64,000 bases of DNA, from positions 1 through 64,000 of the forward strand of contig CAYJGK010000001.1 of the NCBI GenBank assembly GCA_964370065.1, read 5' to 3'. The notes beneath the pieces were generated by a model. The model did no database searches and was not told the DNA's origin. It worked only from the letters and a program-made list of their open reading frames with translations. Shown in pieces: positions 52,958-61,828 of the stretch; within the stretch, counting starts at the first letter, position 1, and each line of letters opens with the position of its first letter. The position numbers and the translations under genes were made by a program. Source of the DNA: CAMQRS01 sp964370065. GTDB taxonomy: Bacteria; Bacillota_I; Bacilli_A; Erysipelotrichales; Erysipelotrichaceae.

Positions 52958-53668
52958 GTGAAACAATACGAACAACAATTTATAAATGAGTTAGAACAAT
53001 ATAATATCCAGTTGAGTGATACACAATTAAAACAGTTTGCACAATATGCAAACCTTTTAATTGAATGGAATCAAAAAATGAATTTAACGGCTATTGTGGA
53101 AATGGAAGAAATATATGCTAAACATTTCTTAGACTGTGTTCGACCTTCTTTTAATGTGGATATTTCAGGGCACTTGTGCGATGTAGGAGCAGGAGCTGGA
53201 TTTCCTAGTATTCCCTTAAAGATTGTCTATCCTCAACTTGAGGTAACAATTTGTGAACCGCTTACTAAGCGTTGTACATTTTTAAATGCTTTAGTACAAG
53301 AATTAAGATTAGAAGGTGTACATATTGCAAATGAGCGTGCAGAGGACTTTACTAAGAAAAAAAGAGAGTCTTTTGATGTGGTTAGTGCAAGAGCAGTCGC
53401 TAATTTAGTCATGTTATCAGAATTGTGCATTCCATTAGTTAAAAAGGGCGGTATTTTTTTAGCGATGAAGGGAAGTAGTGCACGCGATGAATTAGTCCAA
53501 GCACAATTTGCGATTCAACTATTAGGTTGTTCTTTACAACAAGAGGATGAATATAATATTGATGGAGCAACACGTATTAACTTTGTATTTAATAAAGTAA
53601 AACAAACACCAATGCGTTTTCCAAGAATGTTTGCGAAAATAAAAAAAGAACCATTAGTAAGGAAATAA
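52958..53668 (+). CDS. rsmG: 16S rRNA (guanine527-N7)-methyltransferase
   Basis: 236 residues if started at GTG 52958, which has GAGG at good distance; ATG 52949 and GTG 52943 in the same frame are alternatives. SAM-binding motif CDVGAGAGFPSIPLKI and the N-terminal LLIEWNQKMNLTAI are typical of RsmG/GidB, which methylates G527 of 16S rRNA. The order rsmG-noc-parA-parB equals the B. subtilis origin region. Four bases separate it from noc. Confidence 0.93.
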   Translation: MKQYEQQFINELEQYNIQLSDTQLKQFAQYANLLIEWNQKMNLTAIVEMEEIYAKHFLDCVRPSFNVDISGHLCDVGAGAGFPSIPLKIVYPQLEVTICEPLTKRCTFLNALVQELRLEGVHIANERAEDFTKKKRESFDVVSARAVANLVMLSELCIPLVKKGGIFLAMKGSSARDELVQAQFAIQLLGCSLQQEDEYNIDGATRINFVFNKVKQTPMRFPRMFAKIKKEPLVRK

Positions 53669-53672
53669 GAAT

Positions 53673-54428
53673 ATGAAACAATTAAAATTAATAAGTATCG
53701 AAGACGTAATTGCCAATCCATACCAACCACGTTTTCATTTTGATGAAATGGGAATTGAAGAGTTAGCTAATTCTATTCAAAAAAATGGATTAATTCAACC
53801 GATTAGTGTTAGAGAAAAGAATGGAAAATATGAGATTGTGGTAGGGGAACGTCGTTTTCGAGCACTATCAAAATTAGGGTATGAAAACATTGAAGTGTAT
53901 GTGATTGATGATGATGAAACAAGTACAATGAATAAAGCATTAATTGAAAATATTCAACGTGTCGATTTGAGCGCATTAGAAGAAGCAAAAGCATACGTCA
54001 AAATTATGCAATATCAACGCATTACACAAAGCGAACTAGCCAAACAAATGGGTAAGTCACAATCTTCGGTGGCGAATAAAATTCGTTTATTAAATTTAAA
54101 TGAAACTGTGCAAGAGGCTGTTGAAAAGAAGCAAATTAGTGAACGCCATGCACGAGCTATGTTATCGTTACAGCCAGAAGAACAAACAAAGATGTTGAAT
54201 ACAGTGTTGAAAAATAAATTAAATGTTGAACAAACGGAAAATAAAATTAAAAAGAAAATGAATGTAGTTCCTAAAAGGATGGTAAAAGGCTATACAAAAA
54301 ATATAAAAATCGCGATTAATACGTTAAAACAAGCAATGGGAATGCTTGCTAAATCTGGTGTAGAAGCTAGTTTAGAAGAAAAGGAATTTAATGATTACGT
54401 AAGTATCGAGATTAAAATCAAGAAATAG
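53673..54428 (+). CDS. noc: ParB-like nucleoid occlusion protein
   Basis: 251-residue ParB-family DNA-binding protein. The N-terminal ParB/Srx domain has [20 protein letters not shown] and [23 protein letters not shown] and the helix-turn-helix [20 protein letters not shown] follow. The position before parA-parB and the divergence from the second ParB are those of Noc, which blocks septation over DNA. It lacks the usual N-terminal amphipathic extension as far as can be seen, so a second ParB role is not excluded. Confidence 0.85.
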   Translation: MKQLKLISIEDVIANPYQPRFHFDEMGIEELANSIQKNGLIQPISVREKNGKYEIVVGERRFRALSKLGYENIEVYVIDDDETSTMNKALIENIQRVDLSALEEAKAYVKIMQYQRITQSELAKQMGKSQSSVANKIRLLNLNETVQEAVEKKQISERHARAMLSLQPEEQTKMLNTVLKNKLNVEQTENKIKKKMNVVPKRMVKGYTKNIKIAINTLKQAMGMLAKSGVEASLEEKEFNDYVSIEIKIKK

Positions 54429-54438
54429 AGGTAAAAAT

Positions 54439-55209
54439 ATGGGTAAGATTATCGCCGTATGTAATCAAAAAGGTGGAGTAGGTAAAACAACAACAAGCAT
54501 TAACTTGGCTGCTGGTTTAGCCTACTTAAAACAAAAAGTATTATTAGTAGACTTTGATCCACAGGGAAACTCATCGCAAGGAGTCGGCGCAACAAAAAAA
54601 GGGAATGAATTAAGTGTATATAATTTAGTGATGGAAGACTACGATGTAGAGGATGTAGTAAAGCATATCAGTTCGCCACCATTAGATATCATACCTGCTA
54701 ATATCTCTTTATCTGGGGCAGACTTGCAGATGATTAAATATGAAGGTGGAAAGGAAGAGTTATTAAAAAACAAATTAGATAAAGTACGCGATCGATATGA
54801 TTACATTATTATTGATTGTCCGCCTTCATTGGGATTACTCAATACGAATGCATTAACAGCAGCAGATTCAGTTATCATTCCTGTACAATGTGAATATTAT
54901 GCATTAGAAGGTGTGTTGCAGTTATTGTTAACAGTACGTTTGGTACAACAGCTATTCAATAAAAGTTTAGAAATTGAAGGTGTGGTATTGACTATGTTTG
55001 ATGCTCGTACCAAATTGTCATTAGAGGTTCAACAAGAAGTAATGAAACATTTTAAAGGGAAAGTATATAAACACTATATACCAAGAAATATTAGATTGAG
55101 TGAAGCCCCTTCTAGAGGAATGTCTATCTTTGAATATGATGTTCGTTGTGAAGGTGCAAAAGCATATGCAGGCTTAGCAAGTGAAGTGTTGAAATACAAT
55201 TCAAGATAG
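54439..55209 (+). CDS. parA: Chromosome partitioning ATPase ParA/Soj
   Basis: 256 residues of the deviant Walker A ATPases: [20 protein letters not shown] at the N-terminus, [26 protein letters not shown], and C-terminal [16 protein letters not shown]. The length is that of chromosomal Soj without a DNA-binding extension. It works with ParB in origin segregation and replication control. Between noc and parB with gaps of ten and eight bases. Confidence 0.96.
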   Translation: MGKIIAVCNQKGGVGKTTTSINLAAGLAYLKQKVLLVDFDPQGNSSQGVGATKKGNELSVYNLVMEDYDVEDVVKHISSPPLDIIPANISLSGADLQMIKYEGGKEELLKNKLDKVRDRYDYIIIDCPPSLGLLNTNALTAADSVIIPVQCEYYALEGVLQLLLTVRLVQQLFNKSLEIEGVVLTMFDARTKLSLEVQQEVMKHFKGKVYKHYIPRNIRLSEAPSRGMSIFEYDVRCEGAKAYAGLASEVLKYNSR

Positions 55210-55217
55210 GAGAACTT

Positions 55218-56105
55218 ATGTCAAAACGTTTAGGAAAAGGATTAGATGATTTAGAAGGATTAGCAGCTATTTTTGGAAGTGATGTGAATGATGTATTAGA
55301 TGATATTCAAAAAGGACATACCAAAGTAGAAGGTGTTAGTGACACGACTAAATTATTAGTGAAAGAAATCAAAGCCAACCCTTATCAACCAAGAACTAAT
55401 TTTGATGAGCAAGCCTTACAAGAATTAAAAGAATCCATTGCATTACATGGTGTGTTTACTCCTATCTTAGTGAAGAAAGCAATAAAAGGATATGAATTGA
55501 TTGCTGGAGAAAGAAGATTGAGAGCTTCTAAATTAGCTGGGTTAACTGAAATCCCTGCAATGATTGTTGATTTTGACGACACACAAATGATGGAAATTGC
55601 ATTGTTAGAAAATATTCAAAGAGAAAATTTAAATGCGATTGAAGAAGCACAAGCATTATCTAATTTATTATCTAAATTATCTTATACACAAGAAGAATTA
55701 GCAAAACGAGTAGGAAAAAGTAGAGAATATGTGGCCAATATGCTACGCTTATTAAAATTACCTAAGATAATTCAAGAATATGTAGTGAATAAACAATTGA
55801 GTATGGGTCATGTGCGTGCCTTATTAGGACTGTCTAGTGAAGAAACAATGATTTTAGTAGCCAAGAAAGCAATCCAAGAAAAGATGAGTGTACGAGCTGT
55901 AGAAGCTTACACGAAACAACTTAATGAACCAGTTGTAAAGGTTGTGAAAGCTAAAGATCATACGTATGATGGGGTTATGAATTTAATGCAGAACAAACTT
56001 CAAACGCAAGTAAAAATAGAAAAGCAAAAAATAACAATTTCATTTAGTGATACAAATGACTTAAATCGTATCCTAGAAATAATGGATTGTTTAGAAGAGG
56101 AATAA
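55218..56105 (+). CDS. parB: Chromosome partitioning protein ParB/Spo0J
   Basis: 295 residues. It begins SKRLGKGLDDLEGLAAIFGS, then the CTP-binding ParB domain with NPYQPRTNFDEQALQELKES and GERRLRASKLAGL, ENIQRENLNAIEEAQAL, a helix-turn-helix, and a C-terminal dimerisation domain. It should load at parS sites; I did not notice a consensus parS in the window, though my reading is not exhaustive. The stop is inside the terminator shared with the converging gene. Confidence 0.95.
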   Translation: MSKRLGKGLDDLEGLAAIFGSDVNDVLDDIQKGHTKVEGVSDTTKLLVKEIKANPYQPRTNFDEQALQELKESIALHGVFTPILVKKAIKGYELIAGERRLRASKLAGLTEIPAMIVDFDDTQMMEIALLENIQRENLNAIEEAQALSNLLSKLSYTQEELAKRVGKSREYVANMLRLLKLPKIIQEYVVNKQLSMGHVRALLGLSSEETMILVAKKAIQEKMSVRAVEAYTKQLNEPVVKVVKAKDHTYDGVMNLMQNKLQTQVKIEKQKITISFSDTNDLNRILEIMDCLEEE

Positions 56106-56130
56106 AAACACGGAAAATTATCCGTGTTTT
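56105..56130. terminator. Shared terminator, parB / DUF5662 gene
   Basis: AAAACACGGA (56105-56114) pairs with TCCGTGTTTT (56121-56130). It lies between converging genes with T-rich tails on both strands. Confidence 0.8.
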
Positions 56131-56645
56131 CTTTTTACTTCCTTCGCATAGGAAATTGCATAGTCTAATCCATGCTCCTTTAGTTGTGTTAATAAATCTA
56201 CAATTAGAGCATCCGTATCAGGGTGAATTAAGATGTGTTTTCGACCATTCATATAGTAAATGTAAGCACTATCATCTCTATATTGCTCCTTTTGGTAAAT
56301 CATAGATGCCGCTATGCGATCACAAAACATCTCAATGACATACCGCATTGGCATAGCGACGGGTTTGACCCCGTTAGGAGCATTATCTAACCAATATTCC
56401 CAATGATGTTTATTTCTACCTTTGTGATGAAACCAACCCATGGAATATCCTGTTATTTCTTTTTCTCTCTCAATAGGAGAGCGATTTCCTTGGAAATATT
56501 TGACACCTGTTTTCATCTCAACAAAACTATATTTAGAAAGGTCGTGCAGCAAACCTTGTTTGTATAAACCACAGCGAAAACAAAGTAAGGTAACCTTAAT
56601 TTTATGTTGATTAATAGTATGTAAATGACTGAAAAAGTGACGCAT
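56118..56645 (-). CDS. DUF5662 family protein
   Basis: 175 residues, no signal or membrane segment. It has a pattern of conserved metal-type residues: LLHDLSKYSFVEM, GWFHHKGRNKHHWEYW and EMFCDRIAAS, which together suggest an HD-like or related metal-binding fold and match what I know as DUF5662. The biochemical role is unknown. It stands alone between parB and purF, converging on parB with a shared terminator. Confidence 0.75.
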   Translation of the reverse strand: MRHFFSHLHTINQHKIKVTLLCFRCGLYKQGLLHDLSKYSFVEMKTGVKYFQGNRSPIEREKEITGYSMGWFHHKGRNKHHWEYWLDNAPNGVKPVAMPMRYVIEMFCDRIAASMIYQKEQYRDDSAYIYYMNGRKHILIHPDTDALIVDLLTQLKEHGLDYAISYAKEVKRKHG

Positions 56646-56703
56646 AATAATTCCTCATTTCATAAAATAGATTATAACATACTAGAATTATTTAATAAAG
56701 TTA

Positions 56704-56712
56704 TGCTATAAT
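56704..56712 (+). promoter_or_regulatory. Extended -10 promoter of purF
   Basis: TGCTATAAT with TATAAT at 56707-56712, about 29 bases before the ATG. No PurR box or riboswitch is seen in this short leader. Confidence 0.55.
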
Positions 56713-56740
56713 GCACTCATTATTTAATTGGGAGGGCTTT

Positions 56741-58144
56741 ATGGAAAGAGAGTTACATGAAGAATGTGGAGTATTTGGAGTATTTGGATCAGTTAATGCA
56801 GCAAGTATGTGTTACTATGGATTACATAGTTTACAACATAGAGGACAAGAAGCAGCAGGTATTTTAGTGAAAGACCAGCATGATTTTACCATTCATAAAG
56901 GAGAAGGGTTAGTGAGCGAAGTATTCAATCAAGAACGTTTAACAATGATGAGTGGAGATGTGGCAATTGGACATGTCCGTTATTCAACAGCAGGTGGAGG
57001 TGGGATTGCAAATGTACAACCTTTATTATTTCAAACGATGAATGGTTCATTAGGGATAGCTCATAATGGAAATATTGTGAATTCAAAAGCATTAAAAATA
57101 AAATTAGAAGAACAAGGAAGTATCTTTTCAAGCACATCGGATACTGAAATACTAGGACATTTAATTAAACGTGCGCAGGGAAATATGATTGATCGTATTT
57201 GCCATTCATTAAATGAATTAGATGGAGCATTTGCCTTTCTGATTTTAATTGAAGAAGCGATTTATGTCGCGCGTGATAAATATGGGTTACGTCCTTTATC
57301 GATTGGGCAATTAGCAGATGGTGGTTATGTCTTTGCATCAGAAACTTGTGCTTTAGATATTGTAGGTGCAAAGTTTGTCCGTGATGTAGAACCAGGAGAA
57401 GTGATTCGTTTAAAAGCTGGGCAATTAAAATCAAAGTTATATACATCAAAAGTATGCGATAACATATGTGCCATGGAATATATTTATTTTTCTAGGCCAG
57501 ATTCTAACTTAGATGGAATTAATGTGCATAAAACAAGAAAAATATCGGGAAAAATATTGTTTGAGGAAAGTCCCGTTCCTCATGCAGATTTAGTGATTGG
57601 AGTACCAGATTCATCTACTTCAGCAGCTATAGGGTATGCAGAAGCATCAGGTGTGCCTTATGAAATGGGGTTGATAAAAAACAAATATGTAGGGCGTACA
57701 TTTATTCAACCCACCCAAGAAATGAGAGAGCGTGGAGTTCGTATGAAGCTATCAGCAGTATCTTCTATTGTGAAAGGTAAGGTAGTCATCATGATTGATG
57801 ATTCCATCGTGCGTGGAACAACATCCAAACGTATTATTGGTTTACTAAAAGAGGCAGGAGCAAAAGAGGTACATGTACGAATTGCTTCACCCGCTATTAA
57901 ATATCCATGTTTTTATGGTGTGGATACTTCAAGTCAAGAAGAGCTGATTTCTAATAAAATGAATTTAGAAGAACTAACTTCTTTTATTGAAGCAGATTCG
58001 CTTGCGTTTATTAGTGAATCGGGAATTGACCAAGCGATTCATTATAATAAAGAAAAACATAAATGTAGTTTATGCTTAGCTTGTTTCAATGGGAAATATG
58101 TAACAGACCTATATGATAACAAAAAGGAAGTTGTCGTGAAATAA
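56741..58144 (+). CDS. purF: Amidophosphoribosyltransferase
   Basis: 467 residues from ATG 56741 (GGGAGGG upstream; the frame could extend to 56711 without support). It makes phosphoribosylamine from PRPP and glutamine. An eight-residue propeptide precedes the nucleophile Cys9 (EECGVFGVFG). Cluster cysteines lie in ICAMEYIYFSRPDS, YPCFYGVD and CSLCLACFNG; the PRPP site is VVIMIDDSIVRGTT. The Fe-S propeptide form is that of Bacillus. It is away from other pur genes and next to glutamine-linked genes. Confidence 0.96.
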   Translation: MERELHEECGVFGVFGSVNAASMCYYGLHSLQHRGQEAAGILVKDQHDFTIHKGEGLVSEVFNQERLTMMSGDVAIGHVRYSTAGGGGIANVQPLLFQTMNGSLGIAHNGNIVNSKALKIKLEEQGSIFSSTSDTEILGHLIKRAQGNMIDRICHSLNELDGAFAFLILIEEAIYVARDKYGLRPLSIGQLADGGYVFASETCALDIVGAKFVRDVEPGEVIRLKAGQLKSKLYTSKVCDNICAMEYIYFSRPDSNLDGINVHKTRKISGKILFEESPVPHADLVIGVPDSSTSAAIGYAEASGVPYEMGLIKNKYVGRTFIQPTQEMRERGVRMKLSAVSSIVKGKVVIMIDDSIVRGTTSKRIIGLLKEAGAKEVHVRIASPAIKYPCFYGVDTSSQEELISNKMNLEELTSFIEADSLAFISESGIDQAIHYNKEKHKCSLCLACFNGKYVTDLYDNKKEVVVK

Positions 58145-58171
58145 TTTTCATGAAACAAAATGAAAAAATGC

Positions 58172-58200
58172 TTGACAAAAGCAAAATAAAAATTTATATT
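58172..58200 (+). promoter_or_regulatory. asnB promoter
   Basis: TTGACA (58172-58177), 17 bp, TATATT (58195-58200). Transcription should begin near 58207, directly before the regulatory hairpin. Confidence 0.75.
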
Positions 58201-58210
58201 AAATACAACA

Positions 58211-58230
58211 GTTTGGCAAAGGAGCTAAAC
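58211..58230 (+). promoter_or_regulatory. ANTAR-type antiterminator hairpin in the asnB leader
   Basis: GTTTGGC (58211-58217) pairs with GCTAAAC (58224-58230), one G-U pair, closing the six-base loop AAAGGA. A at loop position 1 and G at position 4 are the ANTAR recognition bases. The hairpin uses the 5' arm of the following terminator, so the two exclude each other. Confidence 0.6.
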
Positions 58231-58256
58231 GCTTAGGCGTTTTCCTTTGCCTTTTT
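58215..58256 (+). terminator. Attenuator terminator in the asnB leader
   Basis: GGCAAAGGA (58215-58223) pairs with TCCTTTGCC (58243-58251); inside it AAACGC pairs with GCGTTT around TTAG. T-run 58252-58256. It lies between promoter and gene, so readthrough is needed for asnB expression. Confidence 0.85.
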
Positions 58257-58274
58257 ATTTAGGAGGAATGTGAA

Positions 58275-59858
58275 ATGTGTGGATTAATGGCTTTAACAAG
58301 TAGTGTAATAACAAGGAGTGCATTTGATGAATCGTTTCAAAAAATTGCATATAGAGGACCCGATGCAACAAAGGTAATTCCATTAGAAAATGGTTACTTA
58401 GGTTTTCATCGTTTAGCAATTATGGATACAAATGAAAATGGAATGCAACCTATGGTTCGCAATCAATCTTATAGTTTATGTAATGGTGAGTTATATAATT
58501 ATAAACAATTGAAAACCCAATATGGAGTAAATTATGAATTTGTATCAGAAAGCGATTGCGAAGTCATACTGCCACTATATGAGCAGTTCAACACAGAATT
58601 ATTCAGTTTATTAGATGGAGAATTTGCCGTTGTCATTTATGATGCACAAAAAAATACTTGGATAGCAGCAAGAGATCCACTAGGTATTCGACCTTTATTT
58701 TATGGTTATTTGAAACAAGATGGTAGTATAGCTTTTGCTTCAGAAGCAAAAGCTTTACATGATCTATGTGATGAAGTTTATCCATTTCCCATAGGAAAAT
58801 ATTATAGTAATGGTAAATTTCATACTTTCTGTAATATATGTAGTGTACATGCTTATCCCCAACTTGATGAAAAGCAAATTTGTGAATCTATTCACGACAG
58901 GTTAGTAGAAGCAGTTTTAAAAAGATTACAAAGCGATGTACCATTAGGCTTTCTATTAAGTGGAGGCTTAGACTCTTCATTAGTGTGTGCGATCGGTGCA
59001 AAGCATAGTGCGACGCCAATTAAAACATTTGCAATTGGTATGCGTAAAGATGCAATTGATTTAGCATATGCAAAAATAGTGGCGGAGCATATCGGAAGTG
59101 ATCACACTGAATTTTATATGGATGAAGAACAAGTTTTAAACAGTGTAAAAGAAGTTATTTATCATTTAGAATCATATGATGTGACAACGATTCGTGCTAG
59201 TTTAGGAATGTATATTTTATGCAAGTATATTTCTGAACAAAGCAAAGTGAAAGTATTGCTAAGTGGAGAGGTTAGTGACGAGTTGTTTGGTTACAAATAT
59301 ACTGACTATGCACCGGATGCAACATCATTTCAAAGAGAGAGCGAAAAGCGAATGAAAGAACTTTATCAATATGATGTGTTACGAGCAGATCGCTGTATTG
59401 CTGCACATGGTTTAGAAGCACGCGTACCCTTTAGTGATTATGATTTTGCTAATTATGTGATGTCAATTGATGCCTCTCGTAAGTTAAATACGTATGGAAT
59501 TGGAAAGTATTTATTAAGACAAGCATTTAGTGATGAAGAATTACTGTATGATATTCGAATGCGTGAAAAAGCTGCGTTTTCAGATGCGGTTGGGCATTCT
59601 ATGGTTGATGTGTTACAAGCACATGCTGATACACTATATAGTGAGGAGGACTTAAAGCAAGCTCAGCAACGATATAAAAAACATATTGCTCCTATTTCTA
59701 AGGAAGCACTTTGGTATCGCGAAATCTTTGAATCATTCTATCCAAACAGAGAACACTTAATTAGTGCCTATTGGATGCCTAATAAGAAGTGGCCAAATTG
59801 TGATGTCAATGATCCGAGTGCAAGAGTTTTACCAAATTATCATAAAAGTGGACAATAG
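58275..59858 (+). CDS. asnB: Asparagine synthase, glutamine-hydrolysing
   Basis: 527 residues. N-terminal class II glutaminase with nucleophile Cys2 (MCGLMALTS) and HRLAIMDTNENGMQP; C-terminal ATP-pyrophosphatase synthase with LSGGLDSSLV and SGEVSDELFGY. It makes asparagine from aspartate, ATP and glutamine. The length is close to the E. coli AsnB type. AGGAGG precedes the ATG. Expression is gated by a leader terminator that the ANTAR protein downstream may overcome. Confidence 0.95.
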   Translation: MCGLMALTSSVITRSAFDESFQKIAYRGPDATKVIPLENGYLGFHRLAIMDTNENGMQPMVRNQSYSLCNGELYNYKQLKTQYGVNYEFVSESDCEVILPLYEQFNTELFSLLDGEFAVVIYDAQKNTWIAARDPLGIRPLFYGYLKQDGSIAFASEAKALHDLCDEVYPFPIGKYYSNGKFHTFCNICSVHAYPQLDEKQICESIHDRLVEAVLKRLQSDVPLGFLLSGGLDSSLVCAIGAKHSATPIKTFAIGMRKDAIDLAYAKIVAEHIGSDHTEFYMDEEQVLNSVKEVIYHLESYDVTTIRASLGMYILCKYISEQSKVKVLLSGEVSDELFGYKYTDYAPDATSFQRESEKRMKELYQYDVLRADRCIAAHGLEARVPFSDYDFANYVMSIDASRKLNTYGIGKYLLRQAFSDEELLYDIRMREKAAFSDAVGHSMVDVLQAHADTLYSEEDLKQAQQRYKKHIAPISKEALWYREIFESFYPNREHLISAYWMPNKKWPNCDVNDPSARVLPNYHKSGQ

Positions 59859-59870
59859 CAAAATTAAAAC

Positions 59871-59899
59871 TTGACAATTAGCGTAAGTTTTCTTATTAT
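59871..59899 (+). promoter_or_regulatory. glnA promoter
   Basis: TTGACA (59871-59876), 17 bp, TATTAT (59894-59899). Transcription should start near 59906. Confidence 0.7.
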
Positions 59900-59903
59900 A
59901 TCA

Positions 59904-59936
59904 ATAGATATATATAGGACAAAGACGTTCATCTAT
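59904..59936 (+). promoter_or_regulatory. ANTAR-type antiterminator hairpin in the glnA leader
   Basis: GGAC (59917-59920) pairs with GTTC (59927-59930) with one G-U pair, closing the loop AAAGAC (A1, G4). ATAGAT (59904-59909) can extend the stem with ATCTAT (59931-59936) across a seven-base bulge. It overlaps the 5' arm of the terminator, as in the asnB leader. Confidence 0.5.
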
Positions 59937-59974
59937 GCATATTGGTTTTTAAACCCCCATAGATGAACGTTTTT
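59925..59974 (+). terminator. Attenuator terminator in the glnA leader
   Basis: ACGTTCATCTATG (59925-59937) pairs perfectly with CATAGATGAACGT (59958-59970), then T to 59974, 18 bases before the glnA ATG. Confidence 0.85.
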
Positions 59975-59992
59975 CTATTAAAGGAGCAAATT

Positions 59993-61237
59993 ATGAACCA
60001 CACTTATAAAGAAATTGTAACCTTCATTGAAGAAAATGATGTGAAATTTATCCGTTTATCATTTTGTGATATTTGGGGAATTCAAAAAAATATATCGGTT
60101 ATGCCGAGTCAAATCATTCGTATTTTTGAGGAAGGTATGATGTTTGATGGAAGTTCTATACCAGGGTTTACAAGTATAGAAAACTCCGACTTATTATTAT
60201 TCCCAGATCCTCAAACATTTGACATTTTACCTTGGCGTCCACAAAGTGGAAGTGTCATTCGTTTCTTTTGTGAAGTGCGTAATATAGATGGCACTCCATA
60301 TGAAAAAGATGCGCGTTTTTTATTAAAACATCGTGTTGAGGAAATAAAAAAACAAGGATACTTAGCAATGAGTGGAATGGAGTGTGAATTTTATTTATTT
60401 CAATTAGATGAATTAGGGAAAAATACATGGGTTCCACAAGATCAAGCTACATATTTTGATATTGCTCCATTAGATAAAGGTGAAAATATTCGACGAGACA
60501 TTTGTTTAACCCTTGAAGAAATGGGTATTGAACCAGAAAGCTCTCATCATGAAACAGGCCCAGGGCAAAATGAAATCGATTTTCAATATCGTGATGCCTT
60601 AACTTCATGCGATCAATTAATTACATTTAAATGGGCGGTACAAAGCATCGCTGATTTACATGATTTACATGCTAGTTTTTTACCAAAACCATTACAAGAT
60701 GAAAGTGGTAGTGGTTTACACATTAATTTATCATTAATTAAACAAGATAAAAACATATTTGATTTAAATAATAAACAAACGCTTGAGCACTTTATTGCAG
60801 GAATTTTATTGCGCATTAAAGAAATAACACTATTTTTAAATCCAAGTGAAAATTCGTATACTCGATTTGGTAGCCATGAAGCACCAAAGCATATTTGTTA
60901 TTCACATAAAAATAGATATAGTTTAATACGTGTACCAGAAGTAAGTGAATCTTTAGTGCGTTGTGAAGTAAGAAGTGCTGATCCCTTGTGTAATCCTTAC
61001 TTAGCGACTAGTTTATTGTTAGCTGCCGGTATGGAAGGAATTAAAAAACAATTACTATTAGATGAAGAAGTCACATATAACCCATTTGTAGTCAGTAACA
61101 CATTAGATATATTACCAGAATCATTGGAAGAAGCCATTCAATTAGCAAAACGGAGTGAATTTATTAAACAATATATTCCACAATCAATTATTGAATATTA
61201 CACAACTCATAAAATGCCCATTCAAATGACAAAATAA
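59993..61237 (+). CDS. glnA: Glutamine synthetase, type I
   Basis: 414 residues from ATG 59993 (AAAGGAG; the longer frame from 59963 starts in the terminator). It joins ammonia and glutamate using ATP. Visible: RLSFCDIWGIQKNIS, FDGSSIPGF, metal site GMECEFYLF, HHETGPGQNEIDF, GSGLHINLSL and RCEVRSADPLCNPYLA. It is shorter than the usual 440 residues and has no adenylylation-site Tyr loop, as in other GSI-alpha enzymes. It heads an operon with an ANTAR protein and pyrG. Confidence 0.94.
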   Translation: MNHTYKEIVTFIEENDVKFIRLSFCDIWGIQKNISVMPSQIIRIFEEGMMFDGSSIPGFTSIENSDLLLFPDPQTFDILPWRPQSGSVIRFFCEVRNIDGTPYEKDARFLLKHRVEEIKKQGYLAMSGMECEFYLFQLDELGKNTWVPQDQATYFDIAPLDKGENIRRDICLTLEEMGIEPESSHHETGPGQNEIDFQYRDALTSCDQLITFKWAVQSIADLHDLHASFLPKPLQDESGSGLHINLSLIKQDKNIFDLNNKQTLEHFIAGILLRIKEITLFLNPSENSYTRFGSHEAPKHICYSHKNRYSLIRVPEVSESLVRCEVRSADPLCNPYLATSLLLAAGMEGIKKQLLLDEEVTYNPFVVSNTLDILPESLEEAIQLAKRSEFIKQYIPQSIIEYYTTHKMPIQMTK

Positions 61238-61238
61238 G

Positions 61239-61817
61239 ATGCTTAAAATAGTTGTTTGTACTAGCAAGAAGGAACGTTTTGTAGCTATAAAAAACCTACT
61301 TCATGAGGGGCATCAAAGTGAGGTTGTTTTAGCACAGAACAAGGAAGAAGTAAATAAAGTTGTCGCACATGCGATTGCCAATTTAGTAATCTACGATTTT
61401 CCTTTTTTAGATGATGCAAAGGAAATGAGCTATATGGTTTCATTAAAACAATTACATCCTGCAGTACATGTATTGTTGCTATTATCTCATAAACATGTAG
61501 ATAAAGTACGAGATAAAGTAGAACGATATGGTGTTTTTGTATTGGCAAAGCCAATTCAAAATGATATGTTTAGCCAATTGTTATCATTTATTAAAGCAAA
61601 TGTGTCACAGGTTCAACAATACCAAAAGAAACAAAAATCATTAGTTCAAAAAATAAATGAGATTAAAAAGGTGGATTTAGCGAAGTGTCTACTAATGGAA
61701 AATGAATATTTTAGTGAATCAATGGCACATCGCCATATTGAAAAAAAAGCAATGGATACGCGCCGAAAGAGAATAGAAATTGCAGAAGAGATTATTAAAC
61801 AATATCGAATAACATAA
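61239..61817 (+). CDS. ANTAR-domain antitermination regulator with pseudo-receiver
   Basis: 192 residues. The N-terminal receiver-like domain (1-120) keeps Asp53 and Lys104 but lacks the acidic pair that binds Mg (CTSKKE instead), so it may sense something other than phosphorylation. A coiled helix (about 125-145) leads to the ANTAR domain (134-188) with DLAKCLLMENEYFSESMAH and KKAMDTRRKRIEIAEEII. ANTAR proteins bind hairpins and prevent terminator formation. Its position one base after glnA and the hairpins before asnB and glnA suggest control of glutamine and asparagine synthesis. Confidence 0.85.
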   Translation: MLKIVVCTSKKERFVAIKNLLHEGHQSEVVLAQNKEEVNKVVAHAIANLVIYDFPFLDDAKEMSYMVSLKQLHPAVHVLLLLSHKHVDKVRDKVERYGVFVLAKPIQNDMFSQLLSFIKANVSQVQQYQKKQKSLVQKINEIKKVDLAKCLLMENEYFSESMAHRHIEKKAMDTRRKRIEIAEEIIKQYRIT

Positions 61818-61828
61818 GGAGAAATAAG

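Noticed and set aside
52943..56105. parS site near parA-parB
   Set aside because: I did not find the TGTTTCACGTGAAACA consensus around these genes; a full computed scan would be needed to exclude it.
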